DNA of 64,000 nt from Synergistaceae bacterium (GCA_017470485.1 JAFUYQ010000013.1:62001-126000); one strand, 5' to 3'; shown: positions 52,691 to 62,682, counted from the stretch's first letter. The notes: generated by a model from the letters alone, not told the origin. Numbers and translations: made by a program.

Positions 52691-55510
52691 TTGATACTGC
52701 TCCAAAAATCTTGACGTATACCCTTTCCCTTTCCTCTTGACCTCCTCAGGCGTTCCGAACGCGACAACCTTACCGCCCTTTTCACCGCCCTCAGGCCCTA
52801 AGTCAATGATGTAATCCGCCGACATCAGAACATCAAGATTATGTTCAATAAATATCACCGTGCTTTTGTTCTCGTCAACTATCCTGTGAACAATCTCAAG
52901 CAGCTTCCGTACATCTGTGTAATACAATCCAGTCGTAGGCTCGTCAAGAAGATATAACGTCCTTCCGCCGAACTTCTTTGACAGCTCCTTAGCCAGCTTC
53001 ACCCTCTGAGCCTCTCCGCCCGATAACGTCAACGCTGACTGACCAAGATGTATATATCCCAGTCCTGCGTCATGTATCAGTCTCAGCTTGCCGGCAATCT
53101 TCGGTATGTCCCCGAAAAATTCCCCTGCCTCGTCAACCGTCATGTTCAGAACGTCAGCAATATTCTTCCCCTTGAATTTAACTTCTAGCGTCTCGTGATT
53201 GTATCTCGTACCTCCGCAGACCTCGCAGTCAGAATATATGTCGGGAAGGAAAAGCATTGACGTTTTCACGCTCCCTGCGCCTCCGCAGGCCTCGCACCTT
53301 CCGCCCTTGACGTTGAACGAAAAACGGCCGGCGTTCCAGCCTCTTATCTTCGACTCGGTCAATCCTGCGTAAAATTCCCGAATCATCGTGAATACTCCCG
53401 TGTATGTTGCTGGATTTGAGCGCGGAGTCCTTCCTATCGGCGACTGGTCAACTAGTATCACGTTGTCGAAGTGTTCCGCCCCCTCAATAGCTTTGAATTT
53501 TCCCGGCCTCTCCCTGAAATCCTTGTCCAGAATACGGCGCATACCCTTGTACAAAACATCGTAAAGGAAACTGCTCTTCCCAGACCCCGAAACACCGCTC
53601 ACGCAAGCGAAAACACCGACAGGAATATCGACATCAATATTCTTTAGATTGTTGTGAGACGCTCCCTTTACCTGAACCCAGCCCGAAGGCTTGCGTCTTT
53701 TTTCGGGCTTAACAATGCCGGTTTCCTCGCCTCGAAGATATTTTCCTGTTTTACCGTCTGACCTCAGAATTTCATCATAGCTCCCTGCGTAAAGAACTTC
53801 ACCGCCGAACTCGCCAGCCTCAGGCCCTAACTCGACAAGTTCATCGGCAGCCTGCATCATCTCCCTGTCATGTTCAACAACTACAATCGTGTTGCCGAGT
53901 TCCTGAATTGATTTCAGGGAGTGTACCAGCTTTTCGGTGTCTCTGGGGTGAAGCCCTATTGTAGGCTCGTCAAGAACGTAAAGCACTCCGCTGAGATTCG
54001 AGCCTATCTGAGTCGCCAGCCGTATTCTCTGAGTCTCGCCGCCCGAAAGCGTGTCAGCCCTCCTCAATAATGAGAGATAACCAACGCCGACATCGCAAAG
54101 AAATTCCAGCCGCCTTATTATTTCCGGCATTAGCTGCTCAACGATTGACGACTCGGAAGACGTGAGCTTGAGATGCCTCATGACATCAACGAGTCTTTCA
54201 ACGGGCATTACGAGGAAATCGCCTATTCCGTAGCCTGAGACTTTGACATTAAGTGCCTCCTGCCTCAGCCTGAGACCTCCGCAGGTTTTGCAAACGTCCT
54301 CCTCTCGGTAAGAGGCTACCTCGTCAGTTACGTTCTCGTTGTCGGCAAACCACTTCAGTTTTGCCTCAAGCCACCCCGTAACCCCTTCAAATCGTCCCAT
54401 ATACGGCCTTGCGATTCCCTTCTCGTCAAATATCATCGGGATTTTTTCATCGCCTGAGCCGTTCCAGATGAAGTCCTGAACCTCCGGCGGCAAATCCTTC
54501 CACTTTACCGACAAATCCCAGCCGTGTTTCTCGGCAAACATGTTCAGTTTAGTGATTGAGTAAGGCTTCGACTTCCAAGGTATTATCGCGCCGTCAAGAA
54601 CTGAGCGTTCGGGGTCTATTGCCAGCTCCCTTGAAAAATGCTCATGACTCCCAAGCCCTCCGCAGTCGGGACACGCACCGGCGGGGTTATTGAACGAGAA
54701 TAATCTCGGCTCAATCTCAGGCATTCCTATCTCGCAGTCGGGGCAGGAATAATTTTCGGTCATTGTGTATTCTTCGCGCCCCTCTGGGTGAATAAGCACA
54801 TAGCCCCCTGAGAGTTTCAAGGCCGCTTCAACGCTCTCAGCGATTCGAGTTCGTTTGTCCTGAGAAATTTTGAGACGGTCGATGACAATTTCAATGTTGT
54901 GGCGTTTGTTTTTGTCCAGCGATATTTCTTCCTCAAGGTAGTAAATCGTTCCGTCAACTCTCGCACGGGTGTAGCCTTTCTCGCGTGTGCCGCTGAAAAG
55001 ATTTTTGAACTCTCCTTTTTTGTTCTTGACCAGCGGCGAGAATATTTCAGTTTTCAAGCCGTCCTCATGTTCGAGAATGTAGCCGAGTATCTCGTCAATC
55101 GAATGACGCTGAACGGGCTTTCCGCATTTAGGGCAGTGAGGTATTCCGATTCGCCCGAATAATAGCCTGAAGTAATCGTAAATTTCAGTTACAGTTCCGA
55201 CAGTTGAGCGAGGATTATGGCCTGTTCCTTTCTGTTCGATTGAGATTGCCGGCGATAACCCCGAAATTTCATCAGCGTCAGGCTTCTTCTGCGCCCCTAA
55301 GAACTGACGGGCATACGCTGACAGCGACTCGACATATCTTCTTCTCCCCTCAGCGTAAAGCGTGTCGAACGCCAATGATGATTTCCCAGACCCCGAAGGC
55401 CCTGTGATAACTGTTAATTTAGAGCGTTTAATGTCAAGGCTGATATTCTTGAGGTTATGTTCGCGCGCGCCTCTGATTAAAATAGCGTTTGAGATTGAAT
55501 TTGTGTCCAA
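52688..55510 (-). CDS. uvrA: UvrABC system protein A
   Basis: DNA-damage recognition ATPase of nucleotide excision repair, 940 residues, full length. Two ABC modules: GPSGSGKSSLAFDTLYAEGR near residue 37 and SGVSGSGKSSFLYDVL near residue 640, with LSGGETQRIRLATQIG and LSGGEAQRVKLAKELS signatures. Zinc clusters: CPDCEIGMP...CPDCGGLG and CEACGGAGS...CEVCGGTRY. The start codon is TTG with GAAAGGA about 12 bases upstream. Single-gene unit with no uvrB or uvrC nearby. Confidence 0.97.
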   Translation of the reverse strand: MDTNSISNAILIRGAREHNLKNISLDIKRSKLTVITGPSGSGKSSLAFDTLYAEGRRRYVESLSAYARQFLGAQKKPDADEISGLSPAISIEQKGTGHNPRSTVGTVTEIYDYFRLLFGRIGIPHCPKCGKPVQRHSIDEILGYILEHEDGLKTEIFSPLVKNKKGEFKNLFSGTREKGYTRARVDGTIYYLEEEISLDKNKRHNIEIVIDRLKISQDKRTRIAESVEAALKLSGGYVLIHPEGREEYTMTENYSCPDCEIGMPEIEPRLFSFNNPAGACPDCGGLGSHEHFSRELAIDPERSVLDGAIIPWKSKPYSITKLNMFAEKHGWDLSVKWKDLPPEVQDFIWNGSGDEKIPMIFDEKGIARPYMGRFEGVTGWLEAKLKWFADNENVTDEVASYREEDVCKTCGGLRLRQEALNVKVSGYGIGDFLVMPVERLVDVMRHLKLTSSESSIVEQLMPEIIRRLEFLCDVGVGYLSLLRRADTLSGGETQRIRLATQIGSNLSGVLYVLDEPTIGLHPRDTEKLVHSLKSIQELGNTIVVVEHDREMMQAADELVELGPEAGEFGGEVLYAGSYDEILRSDGKTGKYLRGEETGIVKPEKRRKPSGWVQVKGASHNNLKNIDVDIPVGVFACVSGVSGSGKSSFLYDVLYKGMRRILDKDFRERPGKFKAIEGAEHFDNVILVDQSPIGRTPRSNPATYTGVFTMIREFYAGLTESKIRGWNAGRFSFNVKGGRCEACGGAGSVKTSMLFLPDIYSDCEVCGGTRYNHETLEVKFKGKNIADVLNMTVDEAGEFFGDIPKIAGKLRLIHDAGLGYIHLGQSALTLSGGEAQRVKLAKELSKKFGGRTLYLLDEPTTGLYYTDVRKLLEIVHRIVDENKSTVIFIEHNLDVLMSADYIIDLGPEGGEKGGKVVAFGTPEEVKRKGKGYTSRFLEQYQ

Positions 55511-55571
55511 TGTGAGTTAATCCTTTCGTGTATACTTTAATCATTGAAATTTTAACGGGGTGAATTTTAGC

Positions 55572-56693
55572 ATGGAAATGGTACGAGGATTTAGGGGAAA
55601 GATTTCGAGCGAGGAATTTACGGCCGACATGAGCGTGTCGGGGAACGCCGTGTATGATTTCTCATGTTTCGGGGTAGACGAGAACGGCAAACTTTCGGAC
55701 GACAGGTACATGGTTTTCTATAACCAGACTGAATCGCCCTCCGGCGAAATCACTTACACGCCTTACGCTAACGGGGCGAAGTTCGCTGTCAATCTCTCGA
55801 AACTTCCGGCTTCAATCGCTAAGTTAGTGTTCACGGTGAGCGTTGACGGTTCGGGAACGATGGGTGAAATTTCGTCCCACACTGCCGTAATTGAGTCGGG
55901 CGGCGAGGCTATGACTATGAGGCTTTCGGGGAATGACTTTGAGAACGAGAGGGCAATAATCAGCGTTGAGATTTACAGGAAAGGGGACTGGCGAATCTCG
56001 GCGGTAGCGTCCGGATTTAACGGCGGCCTCAGCGAGCTGTTGAGACATTACGGCGGCGAGGAGGCTCCGAATCCTTCAGTACCGTCAGTGAAACCTGTTG
56101 AGCTTGGGAAGGGCGAGAAGGTCAGCTTGGCAAAACCGTCCGACAATTCCGGCGAGATAGTCATAAATCTCAACTGGCACAGAGGAAATGAGCGCAAGCG
56201 TTTAATGACGGTCTTCTCGAAGCAGAATGCGGCAGTAGATTTAGACTTGGGCTGCCTCTATGAGATGAAGGACGGGCGGAAAGGCTCAGTGCAGGCACTC
56301 GGAGGGAACTTCGGGAATCTTGAGGGCTTCCCGTACATGCAGCTTGATTCTGACGACAGGACGGGCGATTCAGAGGGAGGCGAGAATCTCAGAGTGAACG
56401 GCGCGAAGATTTCGAGCTTGAAGAGAATACTGGTGTACGCTTTCATTTATGAGGGTGTCGCCAACTGGAGGGACGCTGACGGAGTTGTTACCGTTAAATG
56501 TCCGGGCAGTCCTGATGTCATTGTGAGAATGGACGAGTACAACACTTCTGAAATCATGTGCGCTGTGGCCATGCTTGAGAACGTTAATGACGAGACGCTC
56601 AGCGTTGAAAAACTGATTAAATTCTTCAGCGGTCATTCCGATATGGATACATACTACAACTGGGGACTAAGATGGGTTAAAGGAAGAAAATGA
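55572..56693 (+). CDS. TerA-like protein with two TerD domains
   Basis: 373 residues. The first TerD-type domain (about 10-165) has YDFSCFGVDENGKLSDDRYM and VFYNQTESPSGEI. After a Pro-rich linker the second (about 185-373) has DLDLGCLYEMKDG, DSDDRTGDSEGGENLRVNG and CAVAMLENVNDETLSVEKLI. This is the TerA layout of the tellurite-resistance/calcium-binding stress group. No other ter gene is nearby, so the role is unclear. ATG 55572 has GGGGTGA eight bases upstream; GTG 55560 is a less likely start. Confidence 0.82.
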   Translation: MEMVRGFRGKISSEEFTADMSVSGNAVYDFSCFGVDENGKLSDDRYMVFYNQTESPSGEITYTPYANGAKFAVNLSKLPASIAKLVFTVSVDGSGTMGEISSHTAVIESGGEAMTMRLSGNDFENERAIISVEIYRKGDWRISAVASGFNGGLSELLRHYGGEEAPNPSVPSVKPVELGKGEKVSLAKPSDNSGEIVINLNWHRGNERKRLMTVFSKQNAAVDLDLGCLYEMKDGRKGSVQALGGNFGNLEGFPYMQLDSDDRTGDSEGGENLRVNGAKISSLKRILVYAFIYEGVANWRDADGVVTVKCPGSPDVIVRMDEYNTSEIMCAVAMLENVNDETLSVEKLIKFFSGHSDMDTYYNWGLRWVKGRK

Positions 56694-56727
56694 AAAAATC
56701 CCCTCAGTCATTCTAAGCTGGGGGGAT
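56692..56727 (-). terminator. Terminator at the ilvD end, overlapping the terA-like stop
   Basis: On the minus strand ATCCCCCAG pairs with CTGAGGGGAT (one mismatch) and is followed by six T. The stem is read from both sides; the T-run favours the ilvD direction. Confidence 0.7.
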
Positions 56728-56740
56728 AAATTTCATTCTG

Positions 56741-58408
56741 CTACTCCAAGATTGCTCCCTTGTCAGCGGACGTTACAAGTTTAGCGTACCTAGCTAAATA
56801 TCCCGTCTTAATCTTCGGTTCATTAGGAGTCCAGTTCTTTCGGCGTTCGGCTAATTCATCGTCAGAAACTTTAAGGGTTATGCTGTAGTTGTTGATGTCG
56901 ATAGCTATGATGTCCCCCTCGTGAACAAGCCCGATGTTTCCGCCGGAAGCCGCTTCGGGCGAAACATGGCCGATACTCGCTCCCCTAGTTGCTCCCGAAA
57001 ATCTCCCGTCCGTAATCAGTGCCACGCTGGTATCGAGTCCCATTCCGCAGATCGCTGACGTAGGGTTCAACATCTCGCGCATTCCCGGCCCTCCCTTAGG
57101 CCCTTCGTAGCGGATAACAACGACATCACCGGCGTTAATCTTCCTAGCGTAAATCGCCGCTATCGCCTCGTCCTCGCTGTCGAACACCCTCGCAGGCCCT
57201 TCATGCTTCATCATTTCAGGCGCGACTGCCGAACGTTTTACGACACACCCGTCAGGGGCAAGGTTGCCTTTGAGGACAGCTATACCGCCGGTTGACGAGT
57301 AAGGATTTTTAACGGGGCGGATTATCTCATTGTCGAGAATCTCAATGCCAGAAATATTTTCGGCGACCGTCTTCCCCGTAGCCGTCATTAAGTCCGTCTT
57401 AATGAGTCCGTTCTTCGCAAGCTCATTCATAACGGCATAGACTCCTCCTGCCCTGTCTAAGTCCTCCATAAACGTATCGCCGGCAGGGGCAAGATGACAG
57501 AGATTCGGTGTGCGTTCGCTTATTGCGTTGGCGTGCGATAGGTCAATCGTTACGCCGGCCTCGTGAGCGATTGCCGGAAGATGAAGCATTGTGTTAGTTG
57601 AGCAGCCCAGTGCCATATCGACAGCCTCAGCGTTGTCGAACGCCTCAGCGGTCATGATGTCGCGAGGCTTGATGTTATTTTCAACAAGCTCCATGATTTT
57701 CATGCCGGTTAATTTCGCCAGCCTTATTCTTGCCGAGTAAGGAGCCGGAATCGTTCCGTTGCCCCTGAGGGACATTCCTATTGCCTCAGTCAGACAGTTC
57801 ATCGAGTTAGCGGTGTACATTCCCGAACATGAACCGCATGACGGGCAGGCGTTCTCGGTGTAATCATCGACTCCGGCCTCATCAAGTTTTCCTGCGTGGT
57901 AAGCCCCTACCGCCTCGAACATATGGCTCAGGCAAGTGCGTCTTCCGTCCTTCAGGTGTCCCGCGAGCATAGGGCCTCCGGCGCAGAATATAGCAGGAAT
58001 GTTGAGCCTTGCCGCCGCCATGAGGAGGCCTGGAACGTTCTTGTCGCAGTTCGGAATCATAACGAGTCCGTCAAACTGATGAGCCATTGCCATAGCCTCA
58101 GTTGAGTCAGCGACTAAATCTCTTGAGACAAGCGAGTATTTCATGCCCACATGCCCCATAGCGATTCCGTCGCAGACAGCAATAGCAGGGAACATCATCG
58201 GAGTGCCTCCGGCGGCGTAAATTCCGTCTTTTACGGCCTGAGCTATTTTGTCGAGGTGCATATGGCCGGGCACTACCTCGCTGAATGAGCTTACGACTCC
58301 GATTATCGGGCGCGAAATTTCTTCCTTCGTCAAGCCCAGAGCGTAAAGAAGGCTGACGTTAGGAGTGCGCTCAACTCCCGACTTTATGTTATCACTTCGA
58401 TGCTTCAT
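56741..58408 (-). CDS. ilvD: Dihydroxy-acid dehydratase
   Basis: Fe-S dehydratase that makes the 2-oxo precursors of valine and isoleucine. Cluster ligands appear in [20 protein letters not shown] and [20 protein letters not shown]; the C-terminal part has [20 protein letters not shown]. 555 residues from ATG 58408 ([11 protein letters not shown]), which overlaps ilvC by 17 bases; the longer frame runs inside ilvC. It follows ilvC in one operon. Confidence 0.95.
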   Translation of the reverse strand: MKHRSDNIKSGVERTPNVSLLYALGLTKEEISRPIIGVVSSFSEVVPGHMHLDKIAQAVKDGIYAAGGTPMMFPAIAVCDGIAMGHVGMKYSLVSRDLVADSTEAMAMAHQFDGLVMIPNCDKNVPGLLMAAARLNIPAIFCAGGPMLAGHLKDGRRTCLSHMFEAVGAYHAGKLDEAGVDDYTENACPSCGSCSGMYTANSMNCLTEAIGMSLRGNGTIPAPYSARIRLAKLTGMKIMELVENNIKPRDIMTAEAFDNAEAVDMALGCSTNTMLHLPAIAHEAGVTIDLSHANAISERTPNLCHLAPAGDTFMEDLDRAGGVYAVMNELAKNGLIKTDLMTATGKTVAENISGIEILDNEIIRPVKNPYSSTGGIAVLKGNLAPDGCVVKRSAVAPEMMKHEGPARVFDSEDEAIAAIYARKINAGDVVVIRYEGPKGGPGMREMLNPTSAICGMGLDTSVALITDGRFSGATRGASIGHVSPEAASGGNIGLVHEGDIIAIDINNYSITLKVSDDELAERRKNWTPNEPKIKTGYLARYAKLVTSADKGAILE

Positions 58409-59411
58409 CGAGGCTTGAACCGTCCTTCCAGAGCATTTGTTCACGTAGCTGCTTGCCGATAACCTCCATCGGGTGCTTTGCTAACTGGTCGCGCTTTGAG
58501 TTGAAGAATGTGCGACCGTTCTTGTTCTCTGCGATCCATCTTCCGGCGAACGTGCCGTCCTGAATGTCGGAGAGTACCTTGCGCATGTTGGCTTTGATTT
58601 CCTCATGGGGCAGGACTCTGGGGCCTGAGACGTATTCGCCGAACTCGGCTGTGTCGGAAATTGAGTAGTTCATGGCCGCCACGCCGCCTCTGTTCACGAG
58701 GTCAATGATGAGTTTCATCTCGTGAATGCACTCGAAGTAAGCGTTGACGGGGTCATAGCCTGCCTCGCAGAGTACCTCGAATCCGCACTGCATGAGGTCA
58801 ACTACGCCGCCGCATAATACGGTCTGTTCGCCGAACAGGTCAGTCTCAGTTTCCTGCTGCATTGTCGTCTCAAGGATACCGGCTCTTGCTCCTCCGATTC
58901 CGGCGATGTAAGCGAGGGCTGTATCGAGGCATTTCCCTGAAGCGTCCTGCTCGACGGCAACGAGGCAGGGAACGCCTTTTCCGGCAACGTACTGACTGCG
59001 GACGGTATGTCCCGGCCCTTTCGGAGCGGCCATGAAAACATCAACGCCTGCCGGAGCGACAATCTGCTTGTACCTGATGTTGAAGCCGTGAGCGAATGCG
59101 ATAGTTTTGCCTTCGGTGAGGTAGGGGAGCATTTCGGTGCGGTACATGTCGGCCTGCTTCTCGTCATTAATGAGTATCATTATGATGTCGGCGGCTTTAG
59201 TAGCCTCGCTGACGGTCATGACTGTGAAGCCGTCTTTTTCGGCGACCGGCCATGACTTTCCGCCCTTATAGAGTCCGACAATGACATCACAGCCTGAGTC
59301 TCTGAGGTTCATTGCGTGGGCATGTCCCTGTGAACCGTAACCGATGATTGCAATTTTGCGTCCTGTGAGTTTTCCCAAATCGCAGTCTTTTTCGTAGTAA
59401 ACACGTGCCAT
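58392..59411 (-). CDS. ilvC: Ketol-acid reductoisomerase
   Basis: Second enzyme of branched-chain amino acid synthesis, converting acetolactate-type acids. Class I short form of 339 residues: [20 protein letters not shown] (NADPH site), [20 protein letters not shown], and the Mg ligands in [20 protein letters not shown] and [19 protein letters not shown] precedes the ATG. An inverted repeat overlaps the promoter. Confidence 0.96.
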   Translation of the reverse strand: MARVYYEKDCDLGKLTGRKIAIIGYGSQGHAHAMNLRDSGCDVIVGLYKGGKSWPVAEKDGFTVMTVSEATKAADIIMILINDEKQADMYRTEMLPYLTEGKTIAFAHGFNIRYKQIVAPAGVDVFMAAPKGPGHTVRSQYVAGKGVPCLVAVEQDASGKCLDTALAYIAGIGGARAGILETTMQQETETDLFGEQTVLCGGVVDLMQCGFEVLCEAGYDPVNAYFECIHEMKLIIDLVNRGGVAAMNYSISDTAEFGEYVSGPRVLPHEEIKANMRKVLSDIQDGTFAGRWIAENKNGRTFFNSKRDQLAKHPMEVIGKQLREQMLWKDGSSLDEASK

Positions 59412-59450
59412 TTTGATTATAGTTCTCCTTTGTCTGTGAAAATTTGAACT

Positions 59451-59459
59451 ATTTTATCA
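59451..59459 (-). promoter_or_regulatory. Extended -10 promoter of ilvC
   Basis: The minus strand reads TGATAAAAT (TGN plus TAAAAT), about 40 bases upstream of ilvC, with no clear -35. Confidence 0.45.
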
Positions 59460-59473
59460 AAACTTAAAGTTTT
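59459..59473. promoter_or_regulatory. Inverted repeat at the ilvC promoter, candidate operator
   Basis: AAAACTT, one central A, AAGTTTT: a perfect 7-bp inverted repeat that begins at the TG of the ilvC extended -10 and extends upstream into the spacer region. A regulator bound here would block polymerase. It also lies upstream of the divergent TIR gene. Confidence 0.4.
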
Positions 59474-59506
59474 AGCGGAAAGACTGATTACACATTCGCG
59501 CTGACT

Positions 59507-59515
59507 TGTTATTCT
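59507..59515 (+). promoter_or_regulatory. Possible extended -10 promoter of the TIR-Sel1 gene
   Basis: TGTTATTCT lies about 24 bases before the ATG at 59539, leaving just room for the AAGGAGAGG site. Weak, and without a -35. Confidence 0.3.
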
Positions 59516-59538
59516 TTGTTCCGAAGGAGAGGTTTTTC

Positions 59539-61890
59539 ATGGAAAAGGAAAGTTTCAAGTATTACGCGTTCATCAGCTACAGCCACAAGGATAAGAAAGT
59601 GGCGCAAAAATTGCATAAGCGTCTGCGTAGTTATCATCTTCCGTCTAAATTGACACAGTCTCACCCAGAGCTTCCGAAGAAATTAGGTTCGATATTTCTT
59701 GATGAAGCCGCCCTAGTCGCTAAAGACGGAAGTTTGACCGAATCACTGAGGGGGTATCTTGATGATTCAAAATTCCTGATACTGATTTGTTCCCCCGACA
59801 GCGCGAAATCTCCGTATGTGAACGATGAGGTCGAATACTTCATGAAGATCGGCAGAAGGAAAAACATCATACCGCTCATTATCAGCGGACTGCCTCACTC
59901 GAAAGACCTTGACGTTGAGTGTTTTGTGCCTGCGCTTCTGGAACTGCCAAGAGAGCTTGAGCCACTTGGGATTGATGTCAAGACATACGGCGAGAGAGAT
60001 TCGTTTTTGAGGGTCATTGCGACCGCCTTAGGCCTCGATCTGGAGTACTTCATCTCAATCGAGGACAGGGAGAGAATGAGGAAAGCCGTGATATTTACTC
60101 TTGCGGCGGCTTTGTCCGTAATCGGAGGCGTATTGCTCATTTTCCAATGGAAGCAGAGACTATACGATGGTGAAATACAATATTATCGCGGCTTAGGGTA
60201 CTATACGACTCTTGACTACGCTCAAGCTATTGAGTGGTATGAGAAATCCGCCGCTAACGGCAATGCCTTAGCGCAATACAGTCTTGGCGGGATATACTAT
60301 GAGGGTCTAGGAGTTGAACAGAGCTACTCAAAAGCTATGGAATGGTACAAAAAAGCGGCTGACAACGGCAACGCTTCAGCGCAATGTAGTATTGGTTACA
60401 TGTACAAGGAAGGCTTAGGAGTCGAACAGGACTATGCCCAAGCTAGGAAATGGTACGAGGAAGCCTCCGCTATTGGAGACGCTAAGGCGCAGTATAGTTT
60501 GGGCGAAATGTTCTACGAGGGACTAGGAGTGGAACGTGATGAGGCAAAAGCTATGGAATGGTTCGAGAAAGCCGGCAATAACGGCGATTTTGAGACACAA
60601 AAGAAACTTTCTGAAGTGTACGAGAAAGCCGCCGCTAACGGAAATGTTTCAGCGCAATATAATCTCGGCGATATGTACTACAAGGGGCGTGGCGTAGAAT
60701 CGGATTATGACATAGGAAGACAGTGGTACGAAATGGCCGCCGCTAACGGCCACGCTTCAGCGCAATACAATGTCGGAAGGATTTATGAAGAAGGTGAAAG
60801 AGTAGACCAAGATTATGAAATAGCGATGGCATGGTACGAGGAGGCTGCCGCTCAAGGTAACGCTTCGGCGCAGTGCGCTATTGGCCGAATGTACTATGAG
60901 GGTCTGGGAGTTGAGCGGGATTATGAAACAGCTATGGAATGGTTCGAGGAAGCCTTAGCTAACGGCAGCGTTGAAGCTCGGTATTATGTTGGACGTATGT
61001 ACTATTTCGGCAATGGAGTTGAGCGGGACTACTCAAAAGCGATGGAATGGTATCAAAAAGCCGCCTCTGACGGAAATCTTCCGGCACAGCATAGTATCGG
61101 CCAGATGTATGAAAATGGTGAGGGAGTAAAACAGGATTACGCGAAGGCTATGGAGTGGTATCAAAAAGCCTCCGATAACAGATACGCTCCGGCGCAATTA
61201 AGCATCGGTTCTATGTATTATGAGGGCAAGGGCATAGAAAAGAATGAAATAAAAGCTGAGGAATGGTATCAGAAAGCCAACCATAACAGCTACTCAGGAA
61301 CAAGAAGGATACTTGATGAAATGTACGAGAAAGCCGCCATTGAGGGAAATATTTTAGCGCAATGCCATATTGGGGAGAGGTACTATCGAGGCGGTGGGGG
61401 AATAGAACAGGATTACGACAAGGCAATGGAATGGTACAAGAAAGCTGAGGCTAACGGCAATGCCTCGGCTCAAGCTAGTATTGGGCATATGTACTGTTTC
61501 GGTGCGGGAGTTGAGCAGGATTACGCAAAAGCAATGGAATGGTATCAAAAAGCTGTTTCTAACGGCGATGTTCAGGCGCAAAATCTTATCGCTCAACTCT
61601 ATGAAAATGGCTGGGGTGTAGAAAAGGATTACGCCAAAGCGATGGAATGGTATCAAAAAGCCGCCGCTAAGGGCAGCTCTGTAGCGCAGTTCTCTATTGG
61701 CTTTCTGTACTATGAAGGTAATGGGGTAGAGAAGAATTACTCTAAAGCCGCTGAATGGTTCAAGAAGGCCGCTGTTCAAGGCAATATGTGGGCGCAAACT
61801 GCTCTTGTTCAAATGTACGAAGAGGGCTTAGGGGTAAAAAAGGACGCGATCGAAGCCCAAAAATGGATCGATAAAAGCACGATCCGATAA
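59539..61890 (+). CDS. TIR-domain membrane protein with about 16 Sel1 repeats
   Basis: 783 residues. An N-terminal TIR domain (about 7-160) has YYAFISYSHKDKKVAQKLHK, SIFLDEAAL and FLILICSPDSAKSPYVNDEV, where Glu 97 is at the NADase catalytic position. One membrane helix follows (about 183-203), flanked by RERMRK. From about residue 226 come 16 Sel1-like units of 36 residues (YxxAMEWYxKAAxxGNxxAQxxIGxMYxxGxGVxxD); units 4 and 11 are shortened. The basic residues on the N side suggest TIR in the cytoplasm and Sel1 outside. It may be a sensor that consumes NAD when triggered, perhaps a phage-defence or stress effector; this is inference. AAGGAGAGG precedes ATG 59539. Confidence 0.85.
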   Translation: MEKESFKYYAFISYSHKDKKVAQKLHKRLRSYHLPSKLTQSHPELPKKLGSIFLDEAALVAKDGSLTESLRGYLDDSKFLILICSPDSAKSPYVNDEVEYFMKIGRRKNIIPLIISGLPHSKDLDVECFVPALLELPRELEPLGIDVKTYGERDSFLRVIATALGLDLEYFISIEDRERMRKAVIFTLAAALSVIGGVLLIFQWKQRLYDGEIQYYRGLGYYTTLDYAQAIEWYEKSAANGNALAQYSLGGIYYEGLGVEQSYSKAMEWYKKAADNGNASAQCSIGYMYKEGLGVEQDYAQARKWYEEASAIGDAKAQYSLGEMFYEGLGVERDEAKAMEWFEKAGNNGDFETQKKLSEVYEKAAANGNVSAQYNLGDMYYKGRGVESDYDIGRQWYEMAAANGHASAQYNVGRIYEEGERVDQDYEIAMAWYEEAAAQGNASAQCAIGRMYYEGLGVERDYETAMEWFEEALANGSVEARYYVGRMYYFGNGVERDYSKAMEWYQKAASDGNLPAQHSIGQMYENGEGVKQDYAKAMEWYQKASDNRYAPAQLSIGSMYYEGKGIEKNEIKAEEWYQKANHNSYSGTRRILDEMYEKAAIEGNILAQCHIGERYYRGGGGIEQDYDKAMEWYKKAEANGNASAQASIGHMYCFGAGVEQDYAKAMEWYQKAVSNGDVQAQNLIAQLYENGWGVEKDYAKAMEWYQKAAAKGSSVAQFSIGFLYYEGNGVEKNYSKAAEWFKKAAVQGNMWAQTALVQMYEEGLGVKKDAIEAQKWIDKSTIR

Positions 61891-61904
61891 TTGGCTTCAA
61901 AACT

Positions 61905-61913
61905 TGTTATAAT
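61905..61913 (+). promoter_or_regulatory. Extended -10 promoter of the SYLF-domain gene
   Basis: TGTTATAAT, consensus extended -10, about 41 bases before the ATG at 61954; no clear -35. Confidence 0.55.
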
Positions 61914-61953
61914 GTGCCGTATATATTTCATAATTTAGGAGGAACAGTTACTC

Positions 61954-62628
61954 ATGAAGAAAATTCTAGCTTTAACGTCAGCACTCGCGTTAATTTTCGC
62001 CGGTGCGTCATTCGCTGCAACGAGTCCCGAAAGCATTATTGACGATGCACTCTCAATGCTCAAGGAAATCTCATCGGAAGAAGATGTCTCGTCAATGGCC
62101 GATACTGTGAGGACTTCACACGCAATCGCAATAGTACCCTCAATGGTCAAGGCCGGATTCATCATCGGCGGCGAGTACGGCGAGGGCTTAATACTCCGTC
62201 ACAAAGACGGCAAATGGTACGGCCCCAGCTTCTACAACATCGGCGGAGGCTCATTCGGATTTCAGATAGGCGCGCAGAGTGTTGCGCTTCTCATGGCGGT
62301 CATCAACGAGAAGGGAGTCGGCGCGTTCACGGGAAGCAAAACAAAACTCGGCGGCGACATCGCTATAGCTGCCGGCCCTGTCGGAAGACGCGCTGAGGCA
62401 GCAACTGACGCACAGGCTAAGGCTTCAATTTACAGCTACTCGATGAGCAAGGGGTTATTCGCAGGGCTGTCGCTCGAAGGCTCGGTAATCAGTATCAGCG
62501 TAAAACGGAATAACGAATACTGGGGCGGTAAAGTCTCGGCCAAAGAGGCTCTTAATAAACCGGCAACTGACAAGAGAATACTTCCGCTGATTAAGGCACT
62601 TGACGAACTCATTAAGAAAGCAAACTAA
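61954..62628 (+). CDS. Exported SYLF-domain (Ysc84-like) lipid-binding protein
   Basis: 224 residues with a signal peptide (MKKILALTSALALIFAGASFA). The SYLF domain fills the rest: a helical start (IIDDALSMLKEI), AIAIVPSMVKAGFIIGGEYG, and the Gly-rich SFYNIGGGSFGFQIGAQSVA, with AAGPVGRRAEAATDAQAKAS later. These proteins bind phosphoinositide or other anionic lipids in eukaryotes; the bacterial role is poorly known, probably at the envelope. Own promoter, AGGAGG and terminator. Confidence 0.9.
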   Translation: MKKILALTSALALIFAGASFAATSPESIIDDALSMLKEISSEEDVSSMADTVRTSHAIAIVPSMVKAGFIIGGEYGEGLILRHKDGKWYGPSFYNIGGGSFGFQIGAQSVALLMAVINEKGVGAFTGSKTKLGGDIAIAAGPVGRRAEAATDAQAKASIYSYSMSKGLFAGLSLEGSVISISVKRNNEYWGGKVSAKEALNKPATDKRILPLIKALDELIKKAN

Positions 62629-62646
62629 AGCACAGCAAAAAATTAA

Positions 62647-62682
62647 CAGGGAGCATTTCGCTTTGCCCCCTGTTTTTTTTTT
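62647..62682 (+). terminator. Terminator after the SYLF gene
   Basis: CAGGGAGCA pairs with TGCCCCCTG with one mismatch, followed by ten T. Ends against the yraN stop codon. Confidence 0.85.

Noticed and set aside
59539..61890. Regular roughly 108-bp spaced repeats that could be taken for a CRISPR or satellite array
   Set aside because: They encode Sel1 units in one continuous reading frame; there are no identical repeats with unique spacers.
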